64,000 nucleotides of DNA from Ustulina deusta (lineage: Eukaryota > Ascomycota > Sordariomycetes > Xylariales > Xylariaceae). The notes under the pieces were generated by a model. That model was given only the letters and a program-made list of their open reading frames with translations. It had not been told where the DNA came from and did no database searches. Location of the stretch: NCBI GenBank assembly GCA_023159155.1, contig JAJNNX010000028.1, forward strand, positions 186,001 through 250,000, read 5' to 3'. Made by a program: the position numbers and the translations under genes. This document shows positions 21,303 through 33,680 of the stretch, in pieces. Positions within the stretch are counted from its first letter, which is position 1, and each line of letters begins with the position of its first letter.

Positions 21303-24300
21303 CTTGCTTGCTAAAGGGTGGATTGTCAGACACGGAAGGTCTTTAGTCTGTTGCTAGTTGGAAGGGAGCTACTAAGATGCTTTGTCATCGGGATAGACTA
21401 GTTAGTTTGCTGGACTATTTCCTGTTCATTTATTCACGGCGACGCGTCGTCCTTAAATAAAGACTAGCCGAAGCATCCTCTTTGTGTAAGTAGTTTCGTG
21501 TCTCCGGACATGTTCGATAACAGTGCAGTTTTGTTCGCAATTCTTCTGTTGTCTGTGATTACAATCCCTATCATGATGCAACGCTCGATCTGTTGCTTCG
21601 ATAAATACTTCTTGGAGTTTGGAAAAGGGTTTGTTGGGTTGGCTAGCCTTTGGCCGGCGGCAGTTTTAACCCCAAGCTTGATGTAGGACATTCTCCTCTG
21701 AGCTGACTCATACTTCTGGCTAACACCGAACCGGTGAATTTTGCATCAATATGAGAAATATTTGGAGTTGGGACTTGCCAGAGATTATGGCAACTAGGCC
21801 TAGGCGAATATAGGGGTGTGTTAATCAACACCGAGGAGATACTCGAGTGTTGTCCCCAACTCTTACATGATACTTGTGTAGGATATATATGATGTGTGTG
21901 TAAGCTGTGGTAATATTCTCGACCAATGATGTTGGATATGGGGGCAAATTAGTGAGGACAAGTGAGATATTTATGCGTCCCTGTGGGTAAATAGGTTTAC
22001 AGGAGTCGAGCATCGTGAGCGTTGTGGATGATTGATATGTTGACTAATCTGGGTCCTCGTCATTCTCTCCACCTTGAGAGCAAAAGTGACGCAAGCATAT
22101 GGCATGCGGGGCTCGACTGCGAACAGGGGCACGCCAAGCATTGTGCATGGTATCAGATCACTTGAGGGGGGAGGCTAGGTACCTAGATGCCCACAGGAGA
22201 AGCGGCACTAGCATCGAAAGTGGTCCTGGGCAGTGCACTATTCTGAGGTATGACTCGCTTACACCATCCATGCAGCAGACCTGCATGATTCCTATTCGAC
22301 TGTCTAGACGATACTGTACACTCTACAGATGTGCTACAGTATATAGTGTGTGTCCATAGGCGACCACAGATAGATGGCTCCAGGCGGAAAAAAGCAAATT
22401 CATGTGTGCTTATCGTTTGGAGCGACCTGGCCGACACCACAGCTGAGTCATTGCCATCGGTAGGCTACGGGCGAAGAATGATGCGTGAAGGCATCATCTA
22501 TGCGGCTATTGTTGCGTGCGCATCAGCTTAGAAGACATGGATCCCCCTACCGACATCCATCACCAAACGAGGCCAGCCTGACAAAAGGTTATGTGTGGTT
22601 GTTCTGATACTCATGGTGTGAGGGATGGTGCTAAACCTTGGTCGATATCGTAGTAGGGATACCTAGAGGATTTGATGTGGTGTTTATCGAGAGTAGCGGT
22701 CGGGCCTATTTCGCGAGACGGCTGAGACAAAAGAGTCATATCAGGAATGAGGATAACCTCCTTTGGGAAACGCGCAATCAATAAGCAATGTGAAAGCGTG
22801 GAAGGTGACTGTAGCTCAGACGCTCCGACACATGCGGGTTACGATGGAATAGGCCGCGGATCTACCTGATTCTCAGTGAGGTGCTATTCGGGCCGCCACG
22901 GATAACACAGGCCGCAGTCGATATACCGCCTCGATTTCTCTGCGGCGACTTGAAGACATCCGCGACGGGTAGTAGGTACCCAAAGCACTGCGCAGAGTTG
23001 GTAGGCAGGAATAGGCCAGAAAGAGGGGTGTGGATGTAAGGCGAGATCATAATAGCGCAGTTTGGCGTGAGACTGTGCCTTGCATCGTGCAGGATGATTG
23101 GCGAAGCCAACAGACATGCTGCCGTACTAGGTATCTTGGCCTTCGGCGTCAAGCCATTGTCTTGCGTAAGATGTTGGTGCGAGGTAGAAGCGGGTGAAAC
23201 CCGAGACTATGGCTCTGCCTATATCCCACCTATCTACAGTGGGTAGTTGCTAAGCACGCTACAATCCCTCCGAATATTGGCTCGTTATAGAGCGATTCTT
23301 TAGCGGTTGCGTAGGACATCGCATCTTCGCCGGACAGGAAGACGTCGGTCCCGGCGATATGCTAAAAATAGTCGTATCGAGAGTCTATGAAGCTGCGGCC
23401 TAATGCAATGTAGTATATAAGCCTCCCGCCGACTTTGTGTGCGTTGGCGATTTGTTCTACCTGTGTCGATGCTCCTGTTTACTGTAGAATGCAAATATGA
23501 GCACTCGTGGTCTTTTGGCCAGCATGTTTGTGGTTTCGCCTGTCGGAATGACAGGGGGCTGTTAGCAGCACACGACATACATAAGTACTTTTCCAAGGTC
23601 GGAGCCGTAGCACAGGGTTGCCAGGGAGCACCGTGGTTCCGTTGTTACTAAATAAAGATAGTCGTCAGATATACGGGTCTCTCTAGTCTAGGAGTAGGTA
23701 ATAAGGCGCAACTCGCGAAGCATCGAGATGGTGAGAGCGGGGGAGGGGTTTGAGCTTCGGCTGTCTTGAGGTCGGTATGAGCAATTATCCAGTAGAATTC
23801 GGGTTCGATATGGACTAGGTAGGTGAAATAGTTCATGGCACTTGGCGTTCCCATAGGAAGATCATTTCGAGAAGGTCTCAACGCCGTCACACCTATTTAC
23901 ACGAAACAGACAACCTCCACGTGTTGCAGATCCGATGTCGCGTTGTCATCCTGGTTGATTTGAGATAGATACACCAGAAAGTAGCGATCCTATGAAAATC
24001 ATATAGTAAATACCGCACATCTTGAATGGCAGTCTGCGTACCTGGGACTCCCTATACCATTCATAGTATAAGCACGGGGAAAGTCGCATACAGTACAACA
24101 TACCACCCATAGAGCAAGGGAGGTTTCCCCGGTTCGCCCAAAGACAACCCACAAAAAGGATGGTAGCAGCTGCAAGATTCCAGTCGCCGGTGCTTATTTA
24201 ACAGTTTTATTGACCGCTTACAGAGACAGCTGTGTCAATCTCTCAGCCCTGTTTTGTCAAGAAGTCAGGGGCAGAGCTGAATAAGTGTGAAAAAAATGCC

Positions 24301-27300
24301 ACGGTCACATAAGCTTCCGCGGAATGACGGAAGTCTTTAATAACTTGCAGCAGGTAGGTACCTGCATGTGAGTCGACGAAGGAGTCTTGTATCAACACTC
24401 CCGCTCCAAACAATAGGGTGTCCCCTGTTTTCGAGGTAGAACCGACACCGACTGGTGTTATAGGATCTGCAGATCCGCTACAGTGGCAACCTGGGTCCCG
24501 GTACGAACTATGCTTAAGTTACCTCCTGCTGAGGTGTCTCGCGGGCGTTATTCGGGCAGCTGAGACCCATGCGGCGGTCGTTAAGAAAGAAAGAAACATA
24601 AGCTTATTTATTCATCGACGCCGTACAGTGGTCGAATGAAAATGATGCGTCGTAAATCAGTGCGTAGACACGTGGATGGCCTGTCACGGTGGCACATGAT
24701 CATGTCCTCGTATGAAGGAGATCCGGTCATGTGAGAATCCGACGGGAACTTGGAGTTGAAGGACGAAGACTTGCCTATGTATGCAGCTAGGTAGGTAGGT
24801 TTACGTACTCGATTATGTCGGGTTTTCGAGTTGTTTTCTACATGCCTCCAGTAGGCGACAAAAGTTGTAGATGAGGTCTGTCCAGATATGTGCGATAGAG
24901 GGGGAAAGGGAAGAGAGCTCGTACACATGTTCCTGCAGTGTTGAGATGCTGTACATACTTACATAGAGGTAGGTGTCTCGACCCATGAAGTTATCGTCGT
25001 GTAGGTAGGTACTGATTTGGTGGATTTACACTACCTAGTACCTACTGCGAAGTACAGGTAGGCGGGGTACCTCCACTGACACTACACTAGGTTTGCTGCA
25101 CTGCGCTGTACCCAACTGTACCTCGTGCCTGTTTCCTCCATTAAGATCTGTGCCTGGCATCATTCGGTGGGTACCTTGCGTACAGCTGACCTGATCTGGA
25201 ACCGACAGCAATTGTGCCTGTCGACCCACAAAGTCCTGTACCCAGAGAGCGTCAGGTCGGAGGGAGGTACTGTACTTTGTACCATTCAGCCCCATTAGCG
25301 GTCCCATTCCCCTGCACATATACAGGTAGGTGGGTAGGTACCTGTAGGTATGCATCCATCACACACTCTGACCAGGCCATTATACCACCTATGCCCTAGG
25401 TATTACCTAGCGCTAAGCCAGATGGTGTATTGGTTGGCGCCGTGTATGTCCCAGTGCTCTTCCACTCTATCATACCTGTATATTGGCCAGGAGGGTTAGA
25501 AAGAGCGTCACGTTGTCATTCCTTTCTCATTATTCTTGCCTCCCTTCTACACTACAGGTAGGTATCTAGTGTATACTACACTACACAAGGTATGCGCCTA
25601 GTGTAGGTAGTAGCTAATTATATCACTACCCAGGGCATATATACATAGTAGGTATTATATATTTACCTACCTACTATGTTCGGTAGGTAGGCAGTAGGTA
25701 TTGTAACCCAAATAGAGGCCGGGGTAGAAAAGTTTCTTAGCCTAAGCTATTAAAGGTAGCTATTCTTTCCCTATATGGCTACCTATTACTGTATGTGGTG
25801 TAGGTGGTAGGTGGGGTACACTCGTCCGATTTTGTTCCCACATTGTCTCACCCGGACTCTGCCATCAATATTGTCCGTCATCACACCTCTGTCTCTGTGC
25901 AGCAAGGGGTGTTGTAAATTTACGCATTACCTGCCTGGTATCTGGGCTTATTCCTCACTGGCCTCATCAGTAGCCCGATCGCCATATGGTACTTATTTTA
26001 GGGTTTGTTCAATCTACTGTGTCTTTATTTACGATGCATATACACATAGTTAGTACCTGTGTATACCCAGTATTTGCCCCTCCATCTCTACAGTACGTAA
26101 TGTGGTTGTCTCTCATTCCCCTGCCCCTGGTCTGCCCTGACTTCTGTCCTGGCGAATAGAAACGTCCTCGCTGTCATCGTACTGCAGGAGTTGCTCCTCT
26201 CGCCCCCAACTCAAGTACCTACTTGCCGCATACATACCTTCCCTATCCACTTTACCAGGCACACGGTTTGTTATGGCCCAGTGTCATGCATGAATGTCCA
26301 TAGTTGCCAAGCCGCAACCTCCATCGGTCCAACGAGCTATACTACATCACACACGGTACCTACCTTCACTGCATCCTCGCTATACCTAGGCCGGTAGTAC
26401 GCTACCTCCATCCAGAACTACGAGAGGTACCTGGTGGAGGTACATACTTACCGATGTCAACAGATCAAGCAAAGTGCATCCGTACGGGCAAGACCTGCAG
26501 CTGTACTTCCCAACCTAAGCTATACCTGGAGAATACATCCAACAACACAAACCAAGAGCTTGGTCTTGCTGTTACGTGCCTAAGGCAGTAGGTAGTAGAA
26601 CTCACGATCCCCACCCCCGTTCTGTGAGGGATCTCCCTTGCTCCAATGATGTACAGTATGCCGGATCCTCTATGCTGTGCACTGTACTCGTCACCCAGAG
26701 TTGCACGTCCAGTTCCACCATCCTTGGTGTCTCGACCTCCTGTTTTGCCCGCCTGTTGCCCGCCCGCCTCGAACTCGCCCTCCATCTGGGCTCTAGTCCG
26801 GTGTTATTATATTGCACTTGCTACTGTACTTACTGTTGGTCAGACCTCTCCCTCCCCTGCGTCCGTAGGCTACATTACACCTATTATGGGTCACAACGGT
26901 CAGTTATCGACCTCATTTATCATCGCCGTTATCAATTCTGTTTCGCTAGATGGCGCTCCGTGGTTGCCCCTCGTGTCGCATCACCTCGCCTCCTCCCGCT
27001 TTGGATGGTAACAACACCAATAGGCTTCAGGCATACTAAGTAGATCTTGATACCCTCTATCCAGGTGTCCTTCTCTCTATCTGCCTGCCTGCCTCGCTGT
27101 CTATTCTCTTGTCTGCACCTGGTAGTCTCCATCTCCTGTCTGCCCCGTCTGCGACCTGCCTACCTTTCTGCCATCATCCATTGTATACCGCAGTGATCCT
27201 CCCTCCTCTCTCTCTCTCTCTTTCTCTCTCTCCTGTCCCGCCGCTTATTCCGAAAGGACGAATGATCAATCCACTCTCGTGGCCCAAGTCCAAGCCCAAG

Positions 27301-28214
27301 CCCCAAGATACCTAGCCCACACACCCACACACACCCACGAAATACAATATAGATTCCCAATCTATTTGCAGGCTTGTCGTCTCCCAACGCGCGTTCCGGT
27401 ATTAGGCGCTCCCCGCCCAGTGGAAACTAGCCCAGTCGTCATCCCTCACCCGTGTCTGGGGGTGCGAGCACTCGGCCGAGATCACAGCTCCCGCTTCTGG
27501 ACCCTGCCCTTCCGATGGTTGGTCCGCCCCTGCAGACCTCGTCTTCTGTCACTCGTCGCTGGGATGAACGCTACCGTACCTCGTAGTGTGTTCTCTCTGG
27601 CACTGTAAGTGCCATACAATCCGGTATCCCGTAGGTATCTGCTTGTGCGTCCGCTCCGACTGTTGCTGTCTACGCCTTGTCGCACAATCTCTCACCGGTC
27701 GCGCTCAAAGGGCTCAAGACTATCGCTCTCCAGAGCACTTGTCTGGGTGGTCTCGTTTCGTCTCAGTCGTCTCAGCTTCAGCCGCCGCCCTTGACAAGGC
27801 CAGGGCCTACGCTTCCCCCCACCCACGTCGCCCGTCTCCATCGTCGATCAAGATAGGCACACCAGACCAGCGTCAAGACACCACCTCGACTTCCCGACAC
27901 AACACGGGTGTCTTGCATGGAACCTGTCTCGAATGATAGACCCAATTCCTAGCTGACTCCCTTTCTATTCTCTCTCTTTCTCGCCCGCCTCTCTTCCCAT
28001 TCTTGTTCTTGCTCTTGTTCTTCTCCCGCTGTGCGCGCCCCTCCTCGTTCCCGCGTCCCGTTCTCTTAATTTGTCCCAAACGCCAGTCTCCGCAGTAGCC
28101 GGCTCCGCCCCTCAGTGCTCTCCAAGGACAAAGAACGCCTGGTGGGATTACATTTGATCTCGACAAGGTTCACAAAACGGTGCGCAGAAGTTGGACATTT
28201 TCTCCTCGTGCGGC
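21303..28214. other. Gene desert and long leader of the C2H2 regulator
   Basis: About 6.9 kb with no gene I can defend. TACCTA/TAGGTA words cluster at 24350-24370, 24780-25110, 25315-25400, 25555-25810 and 26210-26460. From about 26600 to 28200 the plus strand is strongly pyrimidine-rich, with a (CT)n tract near 27205-27230, as in long leaders of fungal regulatory genes. Small open frames, such as 23469-23651 which encodes a 60-residue cysteine-bearing peptide, are not well enough supported to call. Confidence 0.45.
25648..25702. repeat. Imperfect inverted repeat of TACCTA words
   Basis: TTACCTACCTACTATG is followed within a few bases by CGGTAGGTAGGCAGTAGGTA, so the two arms can pair as a hairpin. 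It is the densest example of the motif family in this window. Confidence 0.7.
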
Positions 28215-30234
28215 ATGGCCTCAACTTTTCGGCCTGTGAACTCGCCAATGGCGATCAAAGTCGAGAAGCACGACGGGAGCGCCCCGTCCCCCACGACACC
28301 CACTCCGACAAAGACCACCTTTGGTCAGCGTCCTCTCCCGAATTCACCCTTCCCCCAGGCCGTACAGATACCCGAGAGTATTGAAGAAGTCAAAGCACCG
28401 CAGCGCGACAATCCACAACACTCTCGAGTACGACGTCGGGATTCCGAAGACGTGGATATGAACGATACAGACGGAGAAGCCCACGGAAATGAAGATGGCG
28501 TCGGATCCGATGACGAGAGCGTAAATGCGGACGACTCAAAGTCGAGCAAGAAGAAGAAATCTCAACGTTTCTTCTGCACCGATTTCCCTCCGTGCAGTCT
28601 GAGTTTCACACGCAGCGAACACCTTGCCAGACATATTCGGTAATTCGTCGCAACCCCTACCGTGGTTGGCGGTACCCATACTGACAGCCCATGACAGGAA
28701 ACACACCGGCGAACGACCGTTTAAGTGCCACTGCCAAAGGCGGTTTTCGCGTTTAGATAACCTGCGACAACACGCCCAGACTGTTCATGTCAACGAAGAT
28801 ATACCGATGGATTCGCTTGCTGCGACCGGGACCCGATTCCAAAGGCAGATTCGAACAGACAGAGTAAGACAGCCGGGTCGGGCGCGGGCCTCAACCGGTG
28901 GAAGTATCGGACCGTCGGCGCGGGGCCATTCGAAGTCTCTTTCCACTTCAAGCATCAGTTCTGTCGGGTCCAACTTTAGTACGAGAGATGATATTCGGCG
29001 TCGTCCGCCGCCCCTGGTGATGGCGGATCCTCGATTCCAATACCCGTCTGAGGCCTACCCCCATCGGCCCCCATCCCCCAGCGATTTCAGTACGCCTACG
29101 TCAGCCACGTTCTCCGTCGATCAGAATAGCCCCCGTTGGGGATCTAGCATTCTTTCACCTACTTCATCACATTCGCGCTCCCGCAGCTTGTATGCAGCAT
29201 CCCATGTTCCTGCTCGGCGTCTCAGTGTCCCATCGAGTGGGATACCGTTCCAATCCCAGCACGGCTTAAGCCTCGGCCGTCCGACATTTGGGCCCGGATC
29301 CCCCGAGGCCACTAATGGATCCCATCCAGTCCCGTACTCACCAGCCATTAGCGTTCTCGCCTCACCTACTTCTTCCATTTTCAGTTTCGGCCGACGAGAA
29401 TCTACTTCAGGCACGGAAGACTGGCGCCGGCGTACATGGCATCCAGAATCGACTAATTTCAGTACTAACCCTGGTAGCCGCTTGAGCCATGTATCTACGC
29501 CTTCTCAGTATCCAAACCCTCCACAAAGCCACGTAAATTTGTCCGTACAACAGCAGCAGCCGGCTAGTTCGTTCCGCCTTCCTGGTATTGAATCCTTCGA
29601 CCCTTTACACCGTCGACCAGCTTCGCCCTTCAGAAAGAATGCATCTCCGATGATCGTTGAACCTGATGTAGTTCACCCCCCGACACTACTTCCCACAGCA
29701 AACGCGGCCGAATCCGAGGACAGGCGAAGCACCGCAAATTGGGACATGGGCCTTCACCAAGGGCTAACCCGGCTCGACATTAGGTCCAATCCTATGACTT
29801 CGGATAGCGCTAGTACCTGGGCTCGTGAGGCAAACCAAGCGATGGATGCGCAAGCTGATCGAGTTCGACTGAACCCACCGACTGTGAGATTCCACGAATC
29901 TGTCATGACTGAAAATCCAGCAAAATCTATTAGTCCCCGAACCTATCATCAGTATACAATGTCGGCGCCTTCAACGGCCAGTTCTCGGGAGTCGAAGCGG
30001 CGAGCATGGCATCAAAGCGGCATCTCCACCCATGGAGAAACGCCTCTGGGACAGATGACTCGCGTTGATCGTATGGTCCATCCCAATGTGAGAGAATTTT
30101 CGGGCTTTCCGGCGAGGGAGAATCCTTCCAGACCAACCCCTCGTGAGGAAGCCCCAGGAGAGAGGGGGTTGGTCCGTCTAGAGACTCTCGTTGCGGTTGC
30201 AACAGGCGAAGGCAACGCAACAAAAGCATATTAG
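28215..30234 (+). CDS. C2H2 zinc-finger transcription factor, two exons
   Basis: Exon 1 is 28215-28639, the 58-nt intron is 28640-28697 (GTAATT...GACAG), exon 2 is 28698-30234; 653 residues. Two adjacent fingers near the N-terminus: C121-x5-C127-x12-H140-x3-H144 and C152-x-C154-x12-H167-x4-H172, joined by the classical HTGERPF linker. The intron splits the codon of R142 inside finger one. Finger two has the [15 protein letters not shown] helix shared by a fungal C2H2 regulator group. An acidic/basic segment (SEDVDMND..., KKKK) precedes the fingers, and the remaining 480 or so residues are Ser/Pro-rich and probably disordered activation sequence. It should be a nuclear DNA-binding regulator; the target genes are unknown. 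The very long pyrimidine-rich upstream region suggests a long leader. Confidence 0.9.
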
Positions 30235-32496
30235 ATGAATGCTAAGCACCATGCGATGGCTTCTCGGTCTCCTTACCCTGTCAATACATTGGACTACAAG
30301 GCGTTATAGTGGCCTACGACAGCTGCGTGAGGTCTCCTCATTTCAACAAGTTTGTTTTGCTTTCTTATTCTGAGCGGTCTACAATTGCATTATTACTGTT
30401 TTGGGTAATATGATCACGGTACACGATGGCGTTAAAGGGTTATTGACGTTGTTGCGATTTGATACACGCTTTACATTCGCTGCATAGCCGGGCATCATAT
30501 CTAGGTTGTTTTGTGGGTTTTGGGGGGGAGGGCTCCCGTTTTTTTTGTATTTTTGTTTCTCACTTCATCTCAAGGATTTGTTTTCCCTCTCTATGGACCC
30601 TGGGCGATTATAACAAGTCGGGCCAGGTTCAGGGCAGAAATTGGTTATTTTCCTAAGTAACGATTGACGACTGAATACATATACCCTTTCATTTTAAGAT
30701 GGGGGTAATCGCAAGATGGAGAGATTAATGAAATGACGATCACCTTATTCAGCGTCTGTTTTTTTTGTGGGGATCTATTGTCAACTGGACAGCACTTGAC
30801 ACTTGAAACAGCTGGGGAATGTTTGGTAGGACGTTGGGCAATTCGGGTCGCGGGATTGATACCCTGGGTTTTTTCTGGCCTTTGTGCCATCGTCCTTCGT
30901 TAGCCTATTGTGCATTATCTGGGGAGAAAGCCCTCACTCCACAGTTACCCTTCTAGTTAGATACCTGGCTCTCAATGATAAATATATATTCTCAACTGAG
31001 ATGAATATCTAAGATACTTCTTATGAACTGGTGGCATGTTTCAATCAATGAACCATGCTGGATTGTGCGTTGTAAATACTCTACCACCTTGCAGAATAAG
31101 ATTTTTTTTCTCCGGGTTAGGAGGCCCTTCGTAAGCTTGAATCAGCATGTCTCGAGATAACTGGAAGTAGCCAGTGCTCATGGGTATCATCCGTTCACAC
31201 CCAGCAACTGCACACTTGGTCGTCATATTATTATTCTCGCACATATCCCCCCTTCTCACCTATGTAGATATCACCAGCCCCAACCCTCATTTCTAGTCGA
31301 AAGGTTTGAATTTGGGGATATTGCCCACACAAAACAACTTCTCTGCTTGGTGACACTATCAATGATGCCGAACTTCACGGATTAATTATTGGCAGCCACC
31401 GAGGTCTGACAACCGGAATGCCAGGAAACGCTCTGGAAATGTCAGAATACAGCAGCGCTGAAAATACTTAAGGACGAGTAATATCGGGTACTAAGTCAAG
31501 AGGAGTAGGAAGGAGAAAGGTGTCAGGATGGATGAGTAAATTCTAGTGCGGCTTAGAAGACTTCGTAACGTGTAGGTTCGTATGACGATTCTCATCTTGA
31601 TATAAACGGGCAACTGCACATATAATATTGTCTCAACGCCGCCGATCATATATCCATGCCTGCACCAAATCGCGGCCAAGGTCAGTCACCATGATGGATG
31701 TTGTTAGGATAGACAAAATCGAGTTCGTGGTAAACACTATTATCTTGGCCACTGTCTAGATAGCCTTGTTGTGCCGGAAATAACTGGTATCGTATCATCG
31801 TGATCCATAGAGCGTCTGCCGCCGCGATGTTTAATCTTCGACTCGGAGCGACGCTGACATTTGGATCATCGACGCGCTTATGATTACCGTGCTTGAAATA
31901 TACTCGGTAAATAGTACAATGAACGGATGAGGATGTTAAAATTGTGGCTTGAGCAGCAGAATCGACAGTCCTGTATTCTCAATCATTGTGGCACTGGGAT
32001 CTTGATGGATGGCTCTCCCGGAGAGTCATCCCGGCCATCAAAGTGTTCCGAACCCAGGTTATCAGTAGCTTCTGAAGCGAGCCGTAGCAGGCCATACAAA
32101 TCGCAACGTTGTCGGACGCCTCGGAGACGCTTTCTGCCTGTTGTTTAGAGCATCAATTGTCTGGTAAACTTCGTTGGTGCCATAGGGATGGTTACTCGAA
32201 CTTATCTAAAAACGGCGACATCGGTGAAAAGTTTTCAACAGTCTCACCAGAGGACCCTGGATTAATTGGAAATGGGGTGTTAGAGGTATACTTTTTTTGG
32301 CATTTGTGAACTCGGTGAGCCTATAATAGACCCAACCCGGTGGCTAATCTATGCACTGCCGCACGATTGTCAGGACGATGTGAAGGAAGAGCTTTGATGT
32401 GCTTTTGCTGGCAAGTTTGGATTTTTTTTTGAACTTGCAGAGATATCCTCTCAAAAGCTTTCCTGTTTTTATTTTTATTTTTATTTTATTTTATTT
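30235..32496. other. Intergenic, no gene recognised
   Basis: The left part is the probable 3' untranslated region of the C2H2 gene. A 72-codon minus frame at 31041-31259 and others lack domains. A TTTTA-rich simple repeat lies at 32465-32500. Confidence 0.4.
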
Positions 32497-32850
32497 TTAT
32501 ATGTTTGTTAAACTCGAAACTCGCGTTGTCTGCCTCTCCAAGCGATGCGCCTCAAAGTCGATATGCCTGTTATCCCGCAGATGAGGGACTATCACGGCTT
32601 GCCATCGTCGAGAGATTTTCCAATAAGGCTGTAGAGATATAAGCCATTTTGCGGTACCATGGACGACTCCGACCGCTCACCGTACATTCCGTTTAGATCC
32701 TCTGGAAGAAGCAGGCTCATCGATACGTGCGATGGGAACAAGTACGGAACGATGTGAGCCGCCGTGCGCTGTTTGCACCTATCGCTTACGCATTCATGCT
32801 GTATGCCTCGTTGGAGAAAGGGGGTTCCATCCAACACAGTCGCGTTCCAT
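32497..32850 (-). pseudogene. Relic of an HNH-nuclease-like fungal gene
   Basis: On minus, an ATG at 32850 opens with ERDCV; a second frame then carries DRCKQRTAAHIVPYLFPSH, ending ...QNGLYLYSLIGKSLDDGKP before a stop near 32592. From the overlapping base onward a different frame continues VIVPHLRDNRHIDFEAHRLE to a stop at 32497. This order, a Cys/Arg start, an (A)AHIVP core, then an NGL...D.G..VIVP segment, resembles the HNH domain found in many fungal proteins, broken by at least two frame changes with no splice sites to explain them. I read it as a decayed gene. No intact catalytic frame remains. The assignment is by pattern memory and is tentative. Confidence 0.38.
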
Positions 32851-33680
32851 TATGTGAGTTAGACTAGTAGCCTGTGATTGGTGACGCCTTGGCGAGGACT
32901 TGCATTTGGCCCCCAAGAATAGAGTATTGGAATGAAATACCGTTGCCTACTCTGGCAATGGTATGTGACGCTAAAGTCAAGGGAGACGAGATACATCAAC
33001 TCGCCAATGATGCCGGGACTACATCTCTATTCAGTACCCGGGAACGTTGTAAGGTTCATTGTGGTCGACAACAGATATCATGGGTCGGTAAGACAAAAAT
33101 TTCAGGCTGAGCGACCCAGTGAGAAGACAGGGTATGAGATTGTTCAAAGGTCTCGGGTCATCTCATGCAGCTGGACGTCAACAATGCATACAGTATGGGA
33201 CGATCTTGAGGCTCCGTTCAGTAGTTAGACCAGAGTGGCTGGAAGCGCCGATGGTGACTCAGTAGTGCATTGTTCGGTGCCCGTTTTTTCGTTTAGGTAT
33301 CATTTGATTGGCTAGTTTCCCCTTTTTCGTTTCTTCGCTACATATATGTAAGAAAGGTTGCCTAGTCTGCCTAATTGTCTGGAGTGTAGGCAATCCAGTT
33401 TAAAGTGGTTTCTAGATTATGCGAGTTTATGGGCTGCGACCTGTAGCCACGCTGCCTTATAAATAGCAGATGGTCGACACAGAGAGCGATTCCGAGTGGC
33501 ATATCACCTTCATCCAGGAGACAGTCCGAACATCTTTCGCCTATTTCTTATCTTATAGACTTTCCACTACACATCCGAAAGTAATAAAGGCCTCTGTCAG
33601 TCGTCCCTAGCTACCTTGTATCGATCTCACAGCACTTATTATTGCTCCAAAAGCAGCCAGAATCCTGATATTTGCCCGTC
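32851..33680. other. Intergenic upstream of AAA ATPase
   Basis: Contains a domain-free plus frame (32932-33228) and, toward the right, the promoter of the AAA gene with TATAAATA at about 33457-33464. No gene called. Confidence 0.4.

Noticed and set aside
21498..21686. 62-codon plus frame with a hydrophobic helix
   Set aside because: No conserved motif, and it overlaps another frame on minus; short hydrophobic frames are common by chance.
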